NCBI GenBank assembly: GCA_947038135.1
Contig: CAMQVM010000048.1
Span: 1 to 8,873 of the forward strand
Source of the DNA: an uncultured Rikenellaceae bacterium
Lineage (GTDB): Bacteria > Bacteroidota > Bacteroidia > Bacteroidales > Rikenellaceae
DNA: 8,873 bases
Direction of reading: 5' to 3'
In this document: piece after piece, positions 6,364 through 8,873 of the stretch
How positions within the stretch are numbered: the stretch's first letter is position 1
How the letters are laid out: every line of letters begins with the position of its first letter
The notes under the pieces: model-generated
Told to the model about the DNA's origin: nothing
The model's database searches: none
What the model saw: only the letters and a program-made list of their open reading frames with translations
Program-made: the position numbers and the translations under genes

Positions 6364-6882
6364 ATGAAAAACCAAAAAGAGAAGAGTGTGTCGTTTACAG
6401 GTTATCGAAGCTCAAAAATTATATTATCATCACCTGATCCAGATATTATAGGTATAGTAGGTGAGCGTGTTTACCAAACTATAATATCACTCTACGCTCA
6501 TGGTTATATCTATTACTATAATGGAATGTCTGAGGGGTTTGATCTTATTGCTGCACTCGCAGTGCTTAAGCTTAAAGAGTTACACCCTGAGGTTCAATTG
6601 ATAGCAGTAATACCATTTGAGGGGCAAGAGCTAAAGTATAGCGATAAAGACAAAATAACCTATAAGCATATCTGCAATAGTGCTAACCAAGTGCTTTTCA
6701 CCTCATCTAACCATGAAAAAGATGTTTACTTAAAACGCAACGACTATTTGTTAGATAGCTGTAAGGTGGTGGTATGCTACTATAATGGAGTTAGAGGAGG
6801 TACAATGTATACCTATAACAGAGCGTTGAAGCGTGGTTTGCAGATAATAAATATATTTGATAGTTGTAGCTCGATCCTTTAG
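6364..6882 (+). CDS. DUF1273/YpsA-type SLOG family protein
   Basis: A 172-residue soluble Rossmann-like protein of the SLOG superfamily, whose members are thought to bind nucleotides or nucleotide-derived signals; no reaction can be assigned. Visible motifs from the ATG: FTGYR (11-15), NGMSEGFDLIAA (53-64), AVIPFEGQ (81-88), RNDYLLDSC (125-133) and NGVRGGTMYTYNRA (141-154), the last being the glycine-rich loop with Thr shared with DprA-like folds. The length is close to that of the DUF1273 family. The frame stays open upstream to TTG 6292, but that stretch is unlike the family and lies across the promoter, so ATG 6364 is preferred. It is transcribed divergently from the nucleotidyltransferase-HEPN genes with overlapping promoters, which suggests a regulatory or functional link but does not show one. 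Confidence 0.85.
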   Translation: MKNQKEKSVSFTGYRSSKIILSSPDPDIIGIVGERVYQTIISLYAHGYIYYYNGMSEGFDLIAALAVLKLKELHPEVQLIAVIPFEGQELKYSDKDKITYKHICNSANQVLFTSSNHEKDVYLKRNDYLLDSCKVVVCYYNGVRGGTMYTYNRALKRGLQIINIFDSCSSIL

Positions 6883-6920
6883 CTTTCAAATTCATAAATA
6901 TAAAAGATATTCATAAATTA

Positions 6921-6949
6921 AAATAGCAGGTTAATACAATGTGCTATTT
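6921..6949. terminator. AT-rich stem-loop between the SLOG gene and htrA
   Basis: AAATAGCA (6921-6928) and TGCTATTT (6942-6949) are perfect inverted arms around a 13-base loop; outer TTA/TAA bases could extend the stem with one bulge. It sits 38 bases past the SLOG stop. There is only a short T-run in the right arm, so it may be a weak terminator or a binding site for an htrA regulator. The rest of 6883-7059 is very AT-rich without a gene. No TAnnTTTG box precedes htrA; the closest is TATGTTTC at 6963-6970. Confidence 0.35.
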
Positions 6950-7059
6950 AATATAATATCGTTATGTTTCAAGAAAAATAACATAATATTTAAAAACAAT
7001 AAGACGTTATAGAGGTGTAATAAAATTATAATACTTATTTAATATTAAAACTTTAATTT

Positions 7060-8562
7060 ATGAACAAGAAAAGCATTTTAGCAGTTATTATCTTATCAAC
7101 TATGGTTGGAGCCGTAGGCTACTACGGTGTTAAAAAAACAGAAGAGTTTTTATCTTCAAGAGCTAAAACCACCACCACCTCACTCATCGAGAGTGCACCA
7201 ACACAATTTACAAACAATAGCAATAACTCACAAGAGTTTCCTGATTTAACCTATGCAGCCGAGCAGACAGTTAAAGCAGTAGTTGGGGTAGAGAACCTAC
7301 AAACAGTTAGAAGCAGGTCTAATCAGCACTATGGTGGTAATATAGACCCTTTTTTAGAGATGTTTGGGCTAAGACAGCAACAACAGCAGCATAGGCAGCC
7401 CCAGCAACATCAAAAAGAGCAACGCTCTGGTGGATCAGGAGTTATCATATCAGAAGATGGCTATATAGTAACTAATAACCATGTTGTAGAGGGGGCAGAT
7501 GAGCTAAAAGTAAAACTTGAGAGCGGAAAAAGCTACACTGCAACACTTATAGGTACTGACCCAACAACTGATATAGCACTTATAAAAATAGATGCTAACG
7601 GGTTGCCATTCATTAAATTTGGAAGTTCTGAGGAGCTACGCCTTGGCGAGTGGGTGTTGGCAGTAGGAAATCCTTATGGCTTAAGCTCAACAGTTACAGC
7701 AGGTATAGTAAGCGCAAAGGGGCGTAACCTTGATGTTATACCTAATCAATTTAGAATTGAGTCTTTTATACAGACCGATGCAGCAGTAAACCCTGGTAAT
7801 AGTGGAGGTCCGCTGGTAAACACCGCAGGAGAGATTATAGGTATAAATACAGTTATAAAATCACCTACTGGAAGCTATACTGGTTATTCATTTGCTGTGC
7901 CATCGTCTATTGTAAAGAAGATAATTGTAGACCTTAGAGAGTATGGATTAGTGCAAAGAGCGGTTTTAGGTGTTGAGTATCAAGAAATAAACGATAACTT
8001 TAAAGAGCAGTTTGCAAAAGAGCTAGGTGTAGAAGATGATAATGGGCTATATGTAGCGAGAGTTATAGAGGGCGAAGCTGCCGATCTTGCAGGAATCAAA
8101 AAGGGTGATGTAATCTTTGAAATAGATGGTAAATCAATACACAATTCACCAGCCCTAAAAGAGAGTATGGCAAAGAAACGTCCTAACGAAAAAATCACTA
8201 TCGGAATAAAAAGAAGTGGTAGAGTGAAACATTTTGATGTTGTTTTACGTAATATGGCTGGAGAGGCTAAATTGCTAAATAAAAACAGTAGCGATATAGT
8301 AACTCTGCTTGGAGGTAAATTCTCGGAGGTTAGCGATAGGGTTTTAAGAAGCTTGGATATTGATGGAGGTATTCAGGTGGTAGATGTAGGTGACGGGTTA
8401 CTGCGTGAGTGTGGAATAAGCGAAGGATATATCATAACACATATCAATGGCAAGGTTATTGACTCAGTATCAGACCTAAGGACAATGTCAACATCTATAG
8501 AACTTATCGATGGCATCTATCAAAATGGTAGAGGCATTAGTTATAGAGTAATAAAAAAATAA
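7060..8562 (+). CDS. htrA: DegP/HtrA-family periplasmic serine protease
   Basis: A 500-residue envelope protease (S1C, Do/DegQ type) that degrades or holds misfolded periplasmic proteins. Residues 5-22 form an N-terminal signal or anchor segment after MNKK. The catalytic triad is visible: His141 in TNNHVV, Asp171 in TTDIAL and Ser248 in GNSGG. PDZ1 spans about 300-398 (AVLGVEY; GIKKGDVI) and PDZ2 about 405-498 (GISEGYII). The length is usual for two-PDZ HtrA proteins. The loop before the protease core (residues 106-119) is rich in Gln and His (QQQQQHRQPQQHQK), corresponding to the variable LA-loop region. The start is ATG 7060 after an A/T-rich stretch with no Shine-Dalgarno. The stop is 58 bases before rpoD; this neighbour order is common in Bacteroidales. 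No housekeeping promoter is seen upstream, so stress control by another sigma factor is possible. Confidence 0.95.
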   Translation: MNKKSILAVIILSTMVGAVGYYGVKKTEEFLSSRAKTTTTSLIESAPTQFTNNSNNSQEFPDLTYAAEQTVKAVVGVENLQTVRSRSNQHYGGNIDPFLEMFGLRQQQQQHRQPQQHQKEQRSGGSGVIISEDGYIVTNNHVVEGADELKVKLESGKSYTATLIGTDPTTDIALIKIDANGLPFIKFGSSEELRLGEWVLAVGNPYGLSSTVTAGIVSAKGRNLDVIPNQFRIESFIQTDAAVNPGNSGGPLVNTAGEIIGINTVIKSPTGSYTGYSFAVPSSIVKKIIVDLREYGLVQRAVLGVEYQEINDNFKEQFAKELGVEDDNGLYVARVIEGEAADLAGIKKGDVIFEIDGKSIHNSPALKESMAKKRPNEKITIGIKRSGRVKHFDVVLRNMAGEAKLLNKNSSDIVTLLGGKFSEVSDRVLRSLDIDGGIQVVDVGDGLLRECGISEGYIITHINGKVIDSVSDLRTMSTSIELIDGIYQNGRGISYRVIKK

Positions 8563-8570
8563 CATATAAT

Positions 8571-8603
8571 TAACTCTTTGAGGATTGTACCCTCAAAGAG
8601 TTA
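8571..8603 (+). promoter_or_regulatory. Perfect 13-bp hairpin between htrA and rpoD
   Basis: TAACTCTTTGAGG (8571-8583) and CCTCAAAGAGTTA (8591-8603) are perfectly complementary around a 7-base loop. It begins 9 bases past the htrA stop and ends 17 bases before the rpoD ATG. On the plus strand an A-rich stretch follows, not a U-tract, so it is not a classical intrinsic terminator. Partial attenuation, RNA processing between the genes, or an effect on rpoD translation are the options. Confidence 0.65.
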
Positions 8604-8620
8604 CAAATCAAAAAGATTAG

Positions 8621-8873
8621 ATGAGACAATTAAAAATCACGAAGTCGATTACAAACAGAGAGAGTGCTTCCTTAGATAAGTATCTTCAAGAGATAGGTCG
8701 TGAAGACCTAATAACTGTAGAAGAGGAGGTTGAACTAGCTCAACGAATCAGAAAAGGTGACCAAGATGCTTTAGAGAAGCTTACAAGGGCTAACCTGCGT
8801 TTCGTGGTGTCAGTGGCAAAGCAGTATCAAAATCAAGGATTAAGTCTACCTGACCTTATTAATGAGGGTAACT
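8621..8873 (+). CDS. rpoD: Primary RNA polymerase sigma factor RpoD, N-terminal part (cut by window edge)
   Basis: The first 84 codons of the housekeeping sigma factor, which directs RNA polymerase to -33/-7 promoters such as those in this window. It starts MRQLKITKSITNRESASLDK and lacks the long acidic region 1.1 of proteobacterial RpoD, as in the short (about 287-residue) Bacteroides sigma-ABfr. Region 1.2 (DKYLQEIGRED, 19-29) and the start of region 2 (LTRANLRFVVSVAKQYQNQG, 54-73; LPDLINEGN, 76-84) are visible. The frame is open at the right edge. ATG 8621 follows an unstructured A-rich stretch after a strong hairpin. It may be co-transcribed with htrA, since no separate TAnnTTTG promoter is seen in the 58-base gap. 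Confidence 0.95.
   Translation, partial: MRQLKITKSITNRESASLDKYLQEIGREDLITVEEEVELAQRIRKGDQDALEKLTRANLRFVVSVAKQYQNQGLSLPDLINEGN

Noticed and set aside
8573..8580. ACTCTTTG as a -7 promoter for rpoD
   Set aside because: The leading TA is absent, no TTTG lies 19-21 bases upstream, and the bases form the arm of the perfect hairpin.
1..8873. CRISPR array, tRNA, rRNA or insertion sequence
   Set aside because: No spaced direct repeats, cloverleaf, rRNA-like sequence, transposase or terminal inverted repeats with target duplications were seen; the only long repeat is the tandem gene pair.

Overview
The window looks like Bacteroidales (Bacteroidetes). The right edge carries the first 84 residues of a short primary sigma factor that starts directly at the region 1.2-type sequence, as in the Bacteroides RpoD (sigma-ABfr) type. 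It is preceded by a DegP/HtrA protease. Several intergenic regions contain the Bacteroidetes -7 promoter element TAnnTTTG, and no clear Shine-Dalgarno sequences are seen. The DNA is AT-rich. The genus cannot be named from this sequence.

Layout. Positions 1-288 hold no convincing gene; there is a probable minus-strand promoter at the left edge, a 9-bp tandem repeat and small inverted repeats. Positions 289-3045 (minus) encode a 918-residue SF1 (Upf1-like) helicase with a C-terminal DUF2726-like PD-(D/E)XK nuclease domain. Positions 3317-4609 and 4705-6213 (both minus) are two tandem genes for proteins with an N-terminal array of 18-residue helical repeats, a nucleotidyltransferase (MNT-like) domain and a HEPN-like domain. 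Positions 6364-6882 (plus, divergent) encode a DUF1273/YpsA-type SLOG protein. Positions 7060-8562 (plus) encode HtrA, and rpoD runs from 8621 off the edge.

The most unusual part is the tandem pair. The last 1,054 bp of the two genes appear identical, while their 5' parts and the 74-bp spacers have diverged. The longer protein has seven 18-residue units and the shorter has three, and the 72-residue length difference is exactly four units. The leader of the upstream copy has a good -33/-7 promoter; the same leader before the second copy has lost the -7 TTTG. A third decayed leader with no gene body follows the second copy. This looks like a tandem array that has recombined, converted and contracted, with one promoter at its head.

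The array promoter (minus) and the SLOG promoter (plus) overlap back to back, so the two transcription units may be co-regulated or compete. Helicase-nuclease, nucleotidyltransferase-HEPN and SLOG families each occur in conflict or defence settings. A defence-type cassette beside the housekeeping htrA-rpoD pair is therefore a reasonable hypothesis, but the sequence alone does not prove it.
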